Assembly: GCA_029565815.1 (NCBI GenBank)
Contig: JAKQNL010000282.1
Coordinates: 1 to 7,216 of the forward strand
Source: Spirochaetota bacterium
GTDB lineage: Bacteria > Spirochaetota > Spirochaetia > Treponematales > UBA12059
DNA: 7,216 nucleotides
Direction of reading: 5' to 3'
Both the position numbers and the translations under genes were made by a program. This document shows positions 6,951 to 7,216 of the stretch, in pieces. Each line of letters begins with the position of its first letter. The first letter of the stretch is position 1. The notes beneath the pieces were generated by a model. That model searched no databases, had not been told where the DNA came from, and saw nothing but the letters and a program-made list of their open reading frames with translations.

Positions 6951-7216
6951 TTAGGCTTTGCGCCATGCCAGCATCCCGGCAGAAACGACAAGGAATAAAA
7001 CAAGCGGAGAAAACGCACCGAAAGCAGGAGATATGCTGTCGTTTTTTGCAAGCAGCATGGAAATCATCTGAGCGACATAGTACAGCGTTGCCCCGATCAG
7101 GCTGATGAGCAAACTCATCAACAGCACATTTTTTTTATATCGACCGCACAAGGCTATGGACAACATCGCGACCACCACGGGTGTAAGCGAAAATGAAAAA
7201 CGCTTTAGATATTCTG
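6951..7216 (-). CDS. LptF/LptG-family permease, C-terminal fragment (5' part outside the window)
   Basis: Only the last 88 codons are present. The frame is open through the right edge, so the GTG at 7178 is internal. The fragment begins EYLKRFSFSLTPVVVAML and shows three hydrophobic segments (about residues 11-25, 31-56 and 65-85 of the fragment), with a basic loop GRYKKN between the first two. This is the pattern of the last three helices of YjgP/YjgQ (LptF/LptG) proteins, inner-membrane subunits that work with the LptB ATPase to extract lipid or lipopolysaccharide for transport to the outer membrane. LptF and LptG cannot be told apart from this end. Pathogenic treponemes are reported to lack classical LPS, so the cargo may be another lipid if this is such a species (inference). 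It precedes tgt by 39 bp in the same operon. Confidence 0.8.
   Translation of the reverse strand, partial: EYLKRFSFSLTPVVVAMLSIALCGRYKKNVLLMSLLISLIGATLYYVAQMISMLLAKNDSISPAFGAFSPLVLFLVVSAGMLAWRKA

Overview
This window looks like ordinary chromosomal DNA from a spirochaete, most likely a Treponema or close relative. The evidence is a GreA-type elongation factor module carried at the C-terminus of a very long helical protein (an architecture I know from Borrelia and Treponema), together with a signal-peptide VWA protein, an exported HEAT-repeat protein, tgt and an LptF/LptG permease. Base composition looks close to half G+C by eye; I did not measure it. Genus is an inference and species cannot be told from the sequence.

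Layout: the + strand carries the 3' part of greA (2-2263, open through the left edge), an 89-bp spacer holding two inverted repeats and a ribosome binding site, and a complete VWA-domain membrane protein gene (2353-4452). The - strand carries, in transcription order, the 3' end of an LptF/LptG-family gene (entering from the right edge and ending at 6951), tgt (6911 to 5769) and an exported HEAT-repeat protein (5772 to 4459). The two sets converge at about 4455 with 6 bp between their stop codons and no clear terminator. There are no RNA genes, mobile elements or CRISPR arrays, and no gap over 100 bp.

Functions: the + strand pairs an RNA polymerase rescue factor with a predicted inner-membrane protein that has a periplasmic metal-binding VWA domain, a single membrane helix, an Ala-rich cytoplasmic tail with four copies of a short motif, and a C-terminal beta-rich region that may be a degenerate FHA-like fold. 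The - strand is a tightly packed operon: a transporter subunit of the Lpt type, the queuosine tRNA-modification enzyme 39 bp downstream, and the HEAT protein joined to tgt by a 4-bp ATGA stop/start overlap. The least explained items are the VWA protein with its tail motif, the exported HEAT protein, and the dyad just after the greA stop. I found no convincing new multi-gene system, and the findings are graded accordingly.
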